The translations under genes and the position numbers were made by a program. Below are positions 52,007-61,760 of a DNA stretch of 64,000 nt, in pieces. This DNA is from Collinsella sp. An2 (GTDB taxonomy: Bacteria; Actinomycetota; Coriobacteriia; Coriobacteriales; Coriobacteriaceae). The notes beneath the pieces were generated by a model, which did not search any database, was not told where the DNA came from, and was given only the letters and a program-made list of their open reading frames with translations. Numbering within the stretch: the first letter of the stretch is position 1; the number at the start of each line of letters is the position of its first letter. The stretch is from the NCBI RefSeq assembly GCF_002160065.1, contig NZ_NFJW01000003.1, positions 124,001 to 188,000 of the forward strand, read 5' to 3'.

Positions 52007-53478
52007 GCAACCCGGCACGCTCCTCGCACACCGATGCGGATTCCAAGATCCGCTCGCTCGCTCCCATCGCCCTGCGCGTATGGATTGTGGTGGGCGCCAT
52101 CGTCATCGGCTCTGCCGTGCTCAACGTTCTCGGTGTGCTTGCGCCGGTCATCGAGTTCTTTGCCGTGGGCTCGCTTGTCGCCTTCGTCGCGTCTCCCATC
52201 GTGAACGTGCTTGAGCACCACGGAGTGCCGCGCGGTGTGGGTGCACTGCTGGGACTTGTCATCGTCGTGGCGGCGGTGCTCTGCCTCGTCCTGGTGATCG
52301 CGCCGGTCTTTATCGAGCAGGTCATGGACGTCCTCATGGTGCTGCCATCGCAGCTGCGCGCCTTCGGCGAGTGGGTCGTTTCGGTTACCAACGACTTCAA
52401 GATGTTCTCCCAGTCCAGTTGGGCCACCCAGCTGGACTCCGCCCTGGGGTCGCTTGCCAACGTGGCGTCCGACTTTGTGGCACAGCTTGCAGGCGATGTC
52501 GGCAAGGGCATGTTCCCGTTCATCTCGGGGTTTGCCTCGCAGCTCTTCATCATCTTTTTGGGCCTTGTGCTGGCTTATTGGCTTGCGCGCGACTATCCTC
52601 GCATCCACCGCGAAATCTGCACCATCGTGGGCGAGGACCGCGAGACGAGTTATCGGTTCATGGTCGCCATCCTGTCGCGCTCCGTGGGTGGCTACATGCG
52701 CGGCCAGGTCATCACGTCGGTTATCAACGGCCTGCTCGCGTTCGTGGGTTTCGTGGTGATCGGGCACCCCTATGCCGGCCTCATGGCCGTCCTTACGGGG
52801 CTCCTGCACCTCATTCCCGTCGTCGGCCCGTGGATCTCGGCCGCCGTGGCGGTTTTGCTGGCGGTGTTCTTCGATCCGCTTTGCGCCGTCTGGACACTCG
52901 TGTGGGCCATGGTCGCCCAAAACATCACCGACAACGTGATCTCACCAAAGATCATGCAGTCTGCAGTCTCGGTGCATCCGGCCATGAGCCTTGCCGCCAT
53001 CGTCGTGGGCTCGGCGCTGCTGGGGCCGCTCGGCATGGTGGTCGCCATCCCGCTCTGTGCGGCCATGAAGGGCCTCTTCATCTTCTACTTCGAAAACGGC
53101 ACCAAGCGTCAGCTCGTCTCCTACGACGGGGCGATCTTCCAGGGTACGCCGTTCCGCGATGCCGTTGGCTCTCCGGTCGCTGCATACGATGCCCTGGGCG
53201 ATGATTCCTTCGTAACGGAGTCCGAACTCGTCGATGAGGATGTCGCGCCGGACGCCGAGGCCATGCCGCGCCCCGAGCTCGACAACCCGTGGAGCCGCCT
53301 TTCGGCGCTCCAGCCTGGTGCAACCGGCATGTTCCGCAATCCCTTCGCTTCGGATAAGTCCGAGCAGGACGACGGCGACACGTCCGGCGACGGCGACACG
53401 TCCAGCGACGGTTCCATGTCCGGCGCCGGCAAGCCGGGGGAGCGCGACCACAAGAAGGGCGACGGCAGGCGTCAGTAA
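52003..53478 (+). CDS. AI-2E/PerM-family membrane transporter
   Basis: A 491-residue protein with about eight membrane helices in the family layout: two pairs near the start (about 25-95), a long soluble loop with amphipathic helices (about 105-165), then four more (about 165-360). Later motifs include GLLHLIPVVGPWIS and the DNVISPKIMQ segment typical of this family. Roles proposed for relatives are AI-2 export or Na+/H+ antiport. The last 110 residues are acidic and low-complexity (DDGDTSGDGDTSSDGSMSG). Co-transcribed with the sigma factor, so it may be part of the stress response. Confidence 0.87.
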   Translation: MSNPARSSHTDADSKIRSLAPIALRVWIVVGAIVIGSAVLNVLGVLAPVIEFFAVGSLVAFVASPIVNVLEHHGVPRGVGALLGLVIVVAAVLCLVLVIAPVFIEQVMDVLMVLPSQLRAFGEWVVSVTNDFKMFSQSSWATQLDSALGSLANVASDFVAQLAGDVGKGMFPFISGFASQLFIIFLGLVLAYWLARDYPRIHREICTIVGEDRETSYRFMVAILSRSVGGYMRGQVITSVINGLLAFVGFVVIGHPYAGLMAVLTGLLHLIPVVGPWISAAVAVLLAVFFDPLCAVWTLVWAMVAQNITDNVISPKIMQSAVSVHPAMSLAAIVVGSALLGPLGMVVAIPLCAAMKGLFIFYFENGTKRQLVSYDGAIFQGTPFRDAVGSPVAAYDALGDDSFVTESELVDEDVAPDAEAMPRPELDNPWSRLSALQPGATGMFRNPFASDKSEQDDGDTSGDGDTSSDGSMSGAGKPGERDHKKGDGRRQ

Positions 53479-53562
53479 GGCCCGCGGTCGGTCGCGTCCA
53501 TATCACATGCGCATATTCCCTACATGCTCGCAGCCTTCGGTGCTGTAAGGGGCTGGTCATGC

Positions 53563-53568
53563 TATCCT
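53563..53568 (+). promoter_or_regulatory. Candidate -10 element of alaS
   Basis: TATCCT, 54 bp before the alaS ATG in a 143-bp gap. No T-box landmark is present, in contrast to ileS. Confidence 0.35.
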
Positions 53569-53621
53569 TTTGTACGTTTACGTCACGTTGTACACGTGTG
53601 TTTATCTGAGGAGAACGCCAC

Positions 53622-56279
53622 ATGACCGAAGACCGTCCCACCATGACCACCGCAGAGATTCGCTCTGCGTTCTTGAAGTTCTTTGAAGACAAGGGGTGCA
53701 AGCTCTATCCCTCGTCGTCGCTTATCCCCGACGACCCGTCGCTTCTGCTTGCCAACGCTGGCATGAACCAGTTCAAAGAGTATTACCAGGGCAAGAAGAC
53801 CATGCGCGAGATCGGTGCAACCTCGTGCCAGAAGTGCGTGCGCACCAACGACATCGACATCATCGGCTCCGACGGTCGCCATGCCTCGTTCTTCGAGATG
53901 CTCGGCAACTTCTCCTTCGGTGGCGTCTCCAAGGAGCAGGCGTGCACCTGGGCGCTCGAGCTTTCGACCGATGTCTTCAAGCTTCCGAAGGATCGCCTGT
54001 ACTTCACCGTCTTCACCGACGACGACGAGACCTACGACATCTGGCGCAGTCTTGGCGTTGCCGAGGACCACATCAGCCGTCTGGGTGAGGACGACAACTT
54101 CTGGGCGGCTGGCCCCACCGGTCCGTGCGGCCCCTGCTCCGAGATCTACTACGACATGGGCCCCGAGGTCGGCTGCGGCCGTCCCGACTGCGCGCCCGGC
54201 TGCGACTGCGATCGCTTCCTGGAGTACTGGAACCTCGTGTTCACCCAGTTTGATCGCCAGGAGGACGGCTCCATGCCGGAGCTGCCGCACCGCAACCTCG
54301 ATACCGGCATGGGCCTTGAGCGCATGAGTGCCATCATGCAGCACAAGACCTCCTTCTTCGACAGCGACATCATGCAGGGCCTCATCCGCCTGGGCGAGGA
54401 GATTTCGGGTGTGACCTACGTGGGCGACGACTACGAGGGCCCCAGCCGCTCGCTGCGCATCATCGCCGACCACGCGCGCTCCGTTGACTTCATGATCTCT
54501 GACGGCATCCTGCCGGGCAACGAGGGCCGCGGCTATGTGCTGCGCCGTCTGCTCCGTCGCGCCGTCTTCCACGGCCGCCTGCTGGGCGTCGAGGGCGCCT
54601 TCCTGGGCCGCTTCATCGACAAGGTGAACGAGCTCATGGCCGATGCCTATCCCGAGCTCACCAAGAACGCCGCTCTGGTTAAGGGCATCGTGAACGCCGA
54701 GGAGGAGCGCTTCTCGCAGACCCTCGACAACGGTCGCGTCTATCTGGACGAGGCGCTCTCCAAGCTCGGCGAGGGCGAGGTGCTCGACGGCGCCTCTGCC
54801 TTTATGCTGCACGACACCTTTGGTTTCCCCATTGACCTTACCGTCGAGATCGCCCAGGGCGCGGGCCACGACGTTGACATCGACGGCTTCAACCGCGAGA
54901 TGGAGGCCCAGCGCGAGCGTGCGCGTGCCAACGTGAAGGGCGACGCGTGGGGCTCCTTCAACGACGTGTGGGTCGAGCTCTCTGACAGCGTGGCCGCGAC
55001 CGAGTTCTGCGGCTATGAGGACGATGCGCTCGAGGGTGCTCACGTGCTCGCGATCGTGCGCGACGGCGCCTCGGTCGACGCTGCCTCTGAGGGCGAGGAC
55101 GTCGAGGTCGTGCTTGACCGCACGCCGTTCTATGCCGAGATGGGTGGCCAGATGGGCGATACCGGCGAGCTTGCTTCTGCGGGCGCGCGCCTTGCCGTGT
55201 CTGACACCAAGGCCCATGCGGGCATCTATGCGCATGTCGCGCATGTCGAGGCTGGTGAGCTTCACGTGGGCGATACGGTGGCTGCTACGGTCGACCATCA
55301 TCGCCGCGAGCTCCTGCGCCGCAACCATACCGCGACGCACCTGCTTGACGCCGCGCTTAAGGAGGTGCTGGGCGACCACGTGAACCAGGCAGGCTCCCTG
55401 GTGGCGTCCGAGCACCTGCGCTTCGACTTCACCCACTTCGAGGCCCTCTCGACCGAGCAGCTTGCCCGCGTCGAGGAGCTCGTGAATCGCGAGATCTTTG
55501 CCGCCAAGCCCGTCGTGACCCAGGTCATGGGCATCGATGAGGCCAAGGCTGCCGGCGCTGTCGCACTCTTTGGCGAGAAGTACGGCGACGTGGTGCGCGT
55601 TGTCTCCGTGGGTACCGAGGACCGTCCGTTCTCGCGCGAGCTCTGCGGCGGCACGCATGCCCGCAATACCGCCGAGATCGGCTTCTTCCGCATTGTCTCC
55701 GAGTCCTCGACCGGCTCTAACGTGCGTCGTATCGAGGCTGTGACGAGCGAGGGCGCCGTGGCCTATCTGGACGCGCGCGCTCACATGCTTGAGCAGACCG
55801 CCGAGGCGCTTAAGTGCCGCGTGGACGAGGTTCCGACGCGTGTCGCCGGTCTGCAGAAGGAGCTGCGCGAGGCCAACCAGAAGCTCAAGGCCGCCCTTAC
55901 CGGCGGCTCGTCCGACGCCATCTCGCACGCTATCGAGACCGCGCGCGACATGGGTGCCTACAAGTTGGTCATCGCCCAGCTCGAGGGACTTGAGGCTGCC
56001 GACCTGCGCAACGTCTGGGATACCGTGCGCCAGAAGGCGCAGGGCCCCGTGGCGTGCGTGCTTGCTACCGTGACCTCCAAGGGCCAGCCGGCGCTTCTTG
56101 CCGGTGCGACCGACGAGGCTGTGGCGGCTGGCTTCAAGGCGGGCGATATCATCAAGCAGATCGCTCCGCTTGTGGGTGGCGGCGGTGGCGGCCGTCCCAC
56201 CATGGCTCAGGCTGGCGGCAAGGATGCCTCTGGCATTCCCGCGGCGCTCGAGGCTGCTCAGAAGGCACTTGAGGCGTAA
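53622..56279 (+). CDS. alaS: Alanyl-tRNA synthetase
   Basis: An 885-residue class II synthetase. The aminoacylation domain (about 1-360) carries the usual NAGMNQFKEYY and CVRTNDIDIIG. A Cys-rich insertion (CGRPDCAPGCDC, about 186-197) looks metal-binding. The editing domain has HTATH (His569, His573) and CGGTHARN (Cys675, His679), the zinc ligands that clear Ser- and Gly-tRNA-Ala. The C-terminal C-Ala domain follows, with a GGGGGGRPTMAQAGG signature. The ATG has GAGGAGAACGCC. ruvX follows after 5 bp, a standard pairing. Confidence 0.97.
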   Translation: MTEDRPTMTTAEIRSAFLKFFEDKGCKLYPSSSLIPDDPSLLLANAGMNQFKEYYQGKKTMREIGATSCQKCVRTNDIDIIGSDGRHASFFEMLGNFSFGGVSKEQACTWALELSTDVFKLPKDRLYFTVFTDDDETYDIWRSLGVAEDHISRLGEDDNFWAAGPTGPCGPCSEIYYDMGPEVGCGRPDCAPGCDCDRFLEYWNLVFTQFDRQEDGSMPELPHRNLDTGMGLERMSAIMQHKTSFFDSDIMQGLIRLGEEISGVTYVGDDYEGPSRSLRIIADHARSVDFMISDGILPGNEGRGYVLRRLLRRAVFHGRLLGVEGAFLGRFIDKVNELMADAYPELTKNAALVKGIVNAEEERFSQTLDNGRVYLDEALSKLGEGEVLDGASAFMLHDTFGFPIDLTVEIAQGAGHDVDIDGFNREMEAQRERARANVKGDAWGSFNDVWVELSDSVAATEFCGYEDDALEGAHVLAIVRDGASVDAASEGEDVEVVLDRTPFYAEMGGQMGDTGELASAGARLAVSDTKAHAGIYAHVAHVEAGELHVGDTVAATVDHHRRELLRRNHTATHLLDAALKEVLGDHVNQAGSLVASEHLRFDFTHFEALSTEQLARVEELVNREIFAAKPVVTQVMGIDEAKAAGAVALFGEKYGDVVRVVSVGTEDRPFSRELCGGTHARNTAEIGFFRIVSESSTGSNVRRIEAVTSEGAVAYLDARAHMLEQTAEALKCRVDEVPTRVAGLQKELREANQKLKAALTGGSSDAISHAIETARDMGAYKLVIAQLEGLEAADLRNVWDTVRQKAQGPVACVLATVTSKGQPALLAGATDEAVAAGFKAGDIIKQIAPLVGGGGGGRPTMAQAGGKDASGIPAALEAAQKALEA

Positions 56280-56284
56280 GCGAC

Positions 56285-56701
56285 ATGGCTGCTCTGGCGC
56301 TCGATATCGGTGATGTTCGCGTTGGCATCGCTGCGTCTGACGCAAGCGGACGCGTGGCGATGCCGGTGAAGGTGCTTCCGGCGGCGGAGGTGACCGGTAT
56401 GGCTCGGTCGTTCCGCATGATCTTGGAGGACTATGAGCCCGAGGTGCTCGTGTGCGGGCGTCCCGAGACCCTGGGAGGGGAGGATGGCCCGCAGGCCCAG
56501 CGCGTCACCGAGGTGGCTCGGCGCGTGGGCGAGGCGACCGGTCTTCCCGTCGAGTTCGTCGACGAGCGCTTGTCCTCGCGCGAGGCCAAGCGCATCCTGC
56601 GCGAACAGGGCCTTTCCGAGCGCGATATGCGCGGCAAGGTCGATATGGTTGCAGCGAGTCTGTTTCTGCAGACTTGGCTTGACCGTCAGCGCAACGCGTA
56701 G
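56285..56701 (+). CDS. ruvX: Putative pre-16S rRNA nuclease / Holliday junction resolvase YqgF
   Basis: A 138-residue RuvX/YqgF protein of the RNase H fold. LALDIGDVRVGIAASD (about 4-19) holds the first catalytic Asp; the VCGRPETLGGEDG loop and FVDERLSSREA (about 95-105) supply further acidic residues. E. coli YqgF trims the 5' end of 16S rRNA. It follows alaS as in many genomes, but the mltG and aroE genes that usually come next are replaced by a terminator and a long palindromic array. Confidence 0.92.
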   Translation: MAALALDIGDVRVGIAASDASGRVAMPVKVLPAAEVTGMARSFRMILEDYEPEVLVCGRPETLGGEDGPQAQRVTEVARRVGEATGLPVEFVDERLSSREAKRILREQGLSERDMRGKVDMVAASLFLQTWLDRQRNA

Positions 56702-56753
56702 GGGAGTGCCCGGGGGTTGTCTGGCGCTAGGCTGCGCGGTTGATTTGCTTGTG

Positions 56754-56794
56754 GAGGCGAGGGTCCAGTTGGGTCCTCGCCTTTTCTTTTTGTT
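56754..56794 (+). terminator. Terminator of the alaS-ruvX transcript
   Basis: GAGGCGAGG / CCTCGCC stem with a loop of about 11 nt, followed by TTTTCTTTTTGTTTT: the best T-rich intrinsic terminator in the window. Confidence 0.92.
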
Positions 56795-56889
56795 TTCGGG
56801 CGAGCGCGATGCGGTTTCTGGGCTGCACCTCCCGCGGGTGGGCAATTCTGCCGTCCCCTGGGCAGCTGCGATGCGTCGGGGTTGTGCCG

Positions 56890-57255
56890 CTGGTCAATTC
56901 GAGTGGCGGCTGGGTATGAGCGACGCATTCGGGTCAAGCGGTTGGTCAATTCGGATGAGCGCTGGGCAAGAGGGGCGTGGTCTCGTGCAGCTGTTGGTCA
57001 ATTTTGTTGAGCGCTGGGTACGTGCGGCGAGGTGTCGTCGCGCGTTGACCCGTAATGGGGCTGCCTTGCTGTCCAGGAGGCCATCATTTTGACCACATCT
57101 GCATGCATGCGAGAAGTACCGATGCCCAGCGCGCGCTCCAATTGACCACACTCCCTCCAATGTTGCGATCTTCGTACCCAGCACGAACCTATATTGACCA
57201 TTCCGCAACCGATCTTGTGGATCGTCCGCCCAGGCGAGCGCTCGATTGGCCATCG
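56890..57255. repeat. Palindromic repeat array C (seven blocks, 52-bp period)
   Basis: A block close to TGGTCAATTnnnnTGAGCGCTGGGTA occurs three times on the plus strand (GGTCAATT at 56892, 56944 and 56996; spacing 52 and 52) and four times inverted (matching 8-mers at 57087, 57140, 57192 and 57244; spacing 53, 52 and 52). The outer three pairs mirror each other exactly about 57071.5. Between blocks are about 25 bp of variable sequence. There is no open gene in 56795-57493; a promoter for the surface protein must lie near 57400-57480. Confidence 0.88.
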
Positions 57256-57493
57256 GTTTAGGCATCCAGTCGTGCGATGCTCACGCATGGTCCTCTGTCT
57301 CTGCATTGCATACAAATTGGGGTAGGAGTGTGGTCAGCTTGCCGGTGGCCCATCCTGTTCTTGCCGCCATTCGGACAATCAGGCGACCGTTCGGACAAAT
57401 CTACTTGTTCGGTTCAGGCATTTTCGATACGTTAATCTTAATGGAGATGTCTGTCGCTTAAAGACGTGCGGCAACAGAAAGGCTGGTACCGCC

Positions 57494-60400
57494 ATGATTC
57501 TCAAGTCGATTCAAAATGTTTTCGGGGGGGGGGATGCTCATTCTGAGCATCTAGTCCAACAACGGAATAGCTGGATTCGCATCGTAAGCATCTGCGCAGC
57601 GGTACTGTGCGCAGCGGTGATGGTGCCTGCTGACGCGCTGTCGGCGAAAGCCGCGACGCTAAGCGAGGTTTTGATAGATGCAAGATCTGCTGAGGGTACA
57701 GCTGTGCTGCCACGGGATGTTGACGATGTCCAGGCTATGATTGACGCGCTTCCCACGGCGGAGGCCTTGGCGTCGATGTCCCTGGACGAACAAGCGACGG
57801 TCTATGACCAGGTACAGGCAGCCTGTGATGCCTATACCGTCCTGACCGACGAGCAGAAAGAGCAGATTACTGGGGCGGAGGTTATCAACGACCTCTTTGC
57901 GGTATTCAATGGCACGGTGAATGCGCTGGCAGACAATACGTACAATATCAACAGTGGAAATGTCGTAATTTCCGAGAGTGGCAGCTATACCATCACCGGC
58001 AGTGGCAACACGACAAACACCATTACGGTCAATTCTGGCGTGATGGTGACGATTACATTAAACAACGTCAACATTGACCTCTCAAACGGTAGCGGCCCCG
58101 CCTTTGATATTCAATCCGGCGCAAATGTGACGCTGATCCTGGAGGGCGCAAACACGCTCACCAGCGGCGACTGTATCGGCATCAATAGTAGCGGCGCCCC
58201 CGGTATCCACCTGCCCACTGGTGCGTCGCTTACGATTCAGAGCCTCAATGGAGATGCTTCCGCCTCGCTGGCAGTCAAAGGTGGCAAGGAAACCATAAGG
58301 GGCGGCGCGGGCATTGGCGGCGATTTAGACGAAAGCTGCGGCACGGTAACTATCAACAGCGGTTGTGTGGAGATTAATGGCGGCGATGCGGTCTATGCTG
58401 GTGGTGTAGGCATCGGCGGCGGCACCAAGACAACATACACTGCCGGAAATGGTGGCACGGTGATCATCAATGGCGGCACCGTCAACATAACCGGGGGTGC
58501 TGGGAGGTATGGCGGAGCGGGCATTGGCGGCGGCGTCTCCGCATCCGGCCCTGCCGGCAGCGGTGGCGTAACGGTTATCACCGGCGGCAATGTGACCGTC
58601 ACAGGCGGTGCGGGCGACTATGTTGGCGGCGCAGGCATCGGCGGTGGCACAGCATATAGCGGCCAAGGCGTCGGCGGCAACGGCGGCACAGTGGTCGTGC
58701 TGAATGGTGCCGAGATTACCGGCGGCCTCGGCGACGATCGAAATGGCAACGACTGTGGCGTTGGAATTAGCACGGCTTGGAATGATGGTGCAGATAGCGG
58801 TGACGGCATCTTGCCCAGTGGCGACGACTATAGTGTCTATGGCGATTTGGAGCTGCCCGACGATATTGTAATTCACAGCGGCGTGACCGTAACCATCCCA
58901 GATGGTACCAGTTTGATTATCCCGGAGAACATAGAGCTGGTGGTGGATGGCACGCTGAAGGTGGAGGAAGGCGGCTCTCTGTCCAACGGCGGAACGATTT
59001 CCGGTAGCGGCACCCTGACCGGCGACGGAACGGTTGCGAATAATGGCGGTACTATAACCGTGAGCAACAATGATTTTGCCGCAAATGTTACTTTGAGCAT
59101 AACCAGCGGCGGAAGTCCCGTAGGTTCTGTTACCTATGGCTCCACCGTTACCCTGACGGCCAACGTAACAGACGGCTCCGGGGCAGTCAATAGCGGCACC
59201 GTGTATTTCTATCAGGGATCGAATACATCCGGCACTCTGCTGAACAGCGGCGGCACAAATGTGAACAGCGGCAAAGCATCCTATAGCTTGACTTTGAACG
59301 ATGCCAGCTGGACACCCAGCGAGAAGGCCTACACCATCACCGCCGTCTATGCCCCCGGGCAGGACAGCGGTCTGCTGTCGGGCAACGGCGCCGGCGCCCT
59401 CACCGTGTCCAAGGCGACACCCGGCGAGCCGCCAGACGGCCCAAATATTTTGAATGAAAAGACTACAACCAGTGTTACGTTGAATCCGGTTGATGACGAT
59501 GGTGCAGATATCTACGGTACTATTCAATACGGATATATCACGGGTGATGAGACTTCTGTCCCGGAGGATCGCTGGCAGAACAGCAATGCATTTACTAGCC
59601 TGTCCCCCGGTACGGACTACACCTTCTACACCCGATACGCCGGGAATGACTACTATAACCCGTCCAACCTCTTCTACTTCGGCTATCGTCTCACCACTTT
59701 ACCTTCCGTTACGACCACCAGCCTAACCAGCGGATATGTGGGCGTGGAGTATGAAGCGCAACTGGAGGCCAGCGTTGCCGATAACAAGACGGTGACATGG
59801 ACGCTTGCGAATGGTGCCACCCTGCCGGAGGGACTGACGCTGAATGCCAGTACCGGCGTAATCAGCGGCGTGCCGAAAGCGACGGCTACCAGCCACAGCT
59901 TTACTGTTCAAGCGTCTATCGACAGCATTGTTAACTTCGAGCGGATAACCAACACGGCAATCCTGTCCATCAGCATCAACGCCGGTAAGTCGGACATCTC
60001 GGCGAACACCTACAACGGTGAAACGCAGACCGACACATTCAACTACGGTGACACCATCACGGTCAAAGGTACGATTTCGCCCTCCAGCCAAACGCCCAGC
60101 GACGGCATCAACGCCATCGCGGAACCGGCGCAGAACCAGGTGGGTCTGTATTTGGGTGAAACCGAACTCGCTACGGCGGATGTGGAGAACGGCGGCGGCT
60201 TTACCCTCACCTATGACACCAGCAACAAGGGAATCCCCATAGGGGAGGAACAGACCCTCACGGTGAAGTATGGCGGCAGCTCTGATCTTATTGCTGGTTC
60301 CGCCACTGTGACCATCACGCTGAACCGTAAGCCCGTGACGGTTGCATTCACCGGTCCGGCTACCAAGACCTACGACGGCAATGTGAAGCCGCCGGAGGGC

Positions 60401-61735
60401 CTGGCCGTCGTCCTGGCCGACGGAGTTGTGGTGGGGGATGACGACGTGACGGTCTCGGCGGCCGGCATCGCCTACGACAGCCCCGGGGTGGGGACGGACA
60501 AGACTATCACCGCCAGCGGGCTCGTTCTCGGTGGTGATAATGCGGACTGGTATGACCTACGTGAAACGTCCGCGACCACGGCGGGCTCCATCAGGAGCCC
60601 CTACGTGCCGCCCTCGACGCCCTCCGGCCCCGTGTCCGGCGGGACGAAGGGCTGGGACTCCATCATCGACAAGCTCAAGGGAGCAAAGGACGGCGACACC
60701 GTCACCGTGGACATGAAGGGGACCACGGAGCTCCCCGCCGAGGCCCTCGAGGCAGTCGCCGGCCGCGACGTCACGCTCGTGCTCGACATGGGGGAGGGCG
60801 TGTCGTGGGAGATCCGGGGCGTCGACGTCCCGGCGGACATGGCGTTCACCGATCTCGACATGGGGGTCGAGATGGGTACGGACGCCATATCGGCGGACGT
60901 CGTGAACCTCGTGACGGGCGAGGCGGGCTCGGTCGAGCTCACGCTCGCGCACGACGGACCCTTCGGGTTCACGCTCACGCTCGTGGCGCCGCTCGGCGAG
61001 GAGGCCAAGGGACTTGTGGCGAACCTCTATCACTACGACCCCGAGAAGGGGCTCGCATTCGAGACCTCCGGCGAGGTCGGGGAAGACGGCTCGGCTCGCC
61101 TGCCGCTCAACCACGCCTCGACGTGGCTCGTCGCGCTCGACAGGGCCTCGCACGCGCTGCCCTTCGCGGACACGTCCGAGGGCGAGTGGTACTCGGAGGC
61201 CATCCGCTGGGCGTGGCTCCACGGCGTCATGACCGGCTACGACGACGGGTCGAACCTCTTCGGCACGGGGGACGCCCTCACGCGCGCCCAGCTCGCGGCG
61301 ACGCTCTACAAGGCCGCCGGCTCGCCCGCGGCCGACCCCGCCGGTGTAGAGAGGTACTCCGACTGCGACCCCGGCGCCTGGTACGCGGAGGCGGTCTCCT
61401 GGGCATCCGACCAGGGCCTCATGTCGGGCTACGACGACGGGTCCGGCCGCTTCGCGCCTGACGCCCCGCTCACGCGCGAGCAGCTCGCGACCGTCTTCTG
61501 GAGGGCGGCCGGCTCGCCTGAGGCCGAGGCGGACCTGGGGGCGTTCCCCGACGGCGGAGAGACGTCCCCGTGGGCGAGGCCCGCGGTCTCCTGGGCGGTC
61601 TCCACGGGCTTGCTCAAGGGTTATGATAATACCGGCGAGCTCGGCCCCGCGGGCACCCTCACGCGCGCACAGATGGCCACGGTGCTCTACCGCCTCGCCG
61701 CGGAGGGAGCGGGCGGGGACCTCGGCATCCTGTAG
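57494..61735 (+). CDS. Large SLH-anchored surface protein (adhesin-like)
   Basis: A 1413-residue secreted protein. A long n-region (29 residues) precedes the signal peptide core (about 30-45, SICAAVLCAAVMV), with likely cleavage after ALSAKA. A beta-helical, Asn/Gly-rich section with repeated AGIGGG phrases (about 150-440) resembles carbohydrate-binding Cthe_2159-type repeats. Ig-like modules follow (about 530-640 and 750-830, including SGYVGVEYEAQLEAS), then a YDG-type module (KTYDGN, about 957). Three SLH domains (about 1222-1280, 1286-1340 and 1350-1405; each with W/YY...GxxxGYDD...LTRxQ) should anchor it to a pyruvylated wall polymer. A G10 tract spans codons 11-14. Base composition changes strongly near 60,350. 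The ribosome site is weak (AAAGG). Confidence 0.85.
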   Translation: MILKSIQNVFGGGDAHSEHLVQQRNSWIRIVSICAAVLCAAVMVPADALSAKAATLSEVLIDARSAEGTAVLPRDVDDVQAMIDALPTAEALASMSLDEQATVYDQVQAACDAYTVLTDEQKEQITGAEVINDLFAVFNGTVNALADNTYNINSGNVVISESGSYTITGSGNTTNTITVNSGVMVTITLNNVNIDLSNGSGPAFDIQSGANVTLILEGANTLTSGDCIGINSSGAPGIHLPTGASLTIQSLNGDASASLAVKGGKETIRGGAGIGGDLDESCGTVTINSGCVEINGGDAVYAGGVGIGGGTKTTYTAGNGGTVIINGGTVNITGGAGRYGGAGIGGGVSASGPAGSGGVTVITGGNVTVTGGAGDYVGGAGIGGGTAYSGQGVGGNGGTVVVLNGAEITGGLGDDRNGNDCGVGISTAWNDGADSGDGILPSGDDYSVYGDLELPDDIVIHSGVTVTIPDGTSLIIPENIELVVDGTLKVEEGGSLSNGGTISGSGTLTGDGTVANNGGTITVSNNDFAANVTLSITSGGSPVGSVTYGSTVTLTANVTDGSGAVNSGTVYFYQGSNTSGTLLNSGGTNVNSGKASYSLTLNDASWTPSEKAYTITAVYAPGQDSGLLSGNGAGALTVSKATPGEPPDGPNILNEKTTTSVTLNPVDDDGADIYGTIQYGYITGDETSVPEDRWQNSNAFTSLSPGTDYTFYTRYAGNDYYNPSNLFYFGYRLTTLPSVTTTSLTSGYVGVEYEAQLEASVADNKTVTWTLANGATLPEGLTLNASTGVISGVPKATATSHSFTVQASIDSIVNFERITNTAILSISINAGKSDISANTYNGETQTDTFNYGDTITVKGTISPSSQTPSDGINAIAEPAQNQVGLYLGETELATADVENGGGFTLTYDTSNKGIPIGEEQTLTVKYGGSSDLIAGSATVTITLNRKPVTVAFTGPATKTYDGNVKPPEGLAVVLADGVVVGDDDVTVSAAGIAYDSPGVGTDKTITASGLVLGGDNADWYDLRETSATTAGSIRSPYVPPSTPSGPVSGGTKGWDSIIDKLKGAKDGDTVTVDMKGTTELPAEALEAVAGRDVTLVLDMGEGVSWEIRGVDVPADMAFTDLDMGVEMGTDAISADVVNLVTGEAGSVELTLAHDGPFGFTLTLVAPLGEEAKGLVANLYHYDPEKGLAFETSGEVGEDGSARLPLNHASTWLVALDRASHALPFADTSEGEWYSEAIRWAWLHGVMTGYDDGSNLFGTGDALTRAQLAATLYKAAGSPAADPAGVERYSDCDPGAWYAEAVSWASDQGLMSGYDDGSGRFAPDAPLTREQLATVFWRAAGSPEAEADLGAFPDGGETSPWARPAVSWAVSTGLLKGYDNTGELGPAGTLTRAQMATVLYRLAAEGAGGDLGIL
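57524..57533 (+). repeat. Homopolymeric G10 tract in the surface protein gene
   Basis: Ten consecutive G's fall within codons 11-14 of the surface protein gene, before the signal peptide core. Loss or gain of one G would shift the frame and stop production. This is the classic layout of a contingency locus. Confidence 0.85.
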
Positions 61736-61760
61736 AACGCCGGCTTTGTTTCCGATGTGC

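Noticed and set aside
53479-53621. T-box leader for alaS
   Set aside because: The gap is only 143 bp and lacks a T-box sequence, terminator or AGTA/GAGAG motifs.
56890-57255. CRISPR array
   Set aside because: The blocks are imperfect, change orientation at the centre, and no cas gene is nearby; the mirror symmetry is incompatible with ordinary CRISPR.
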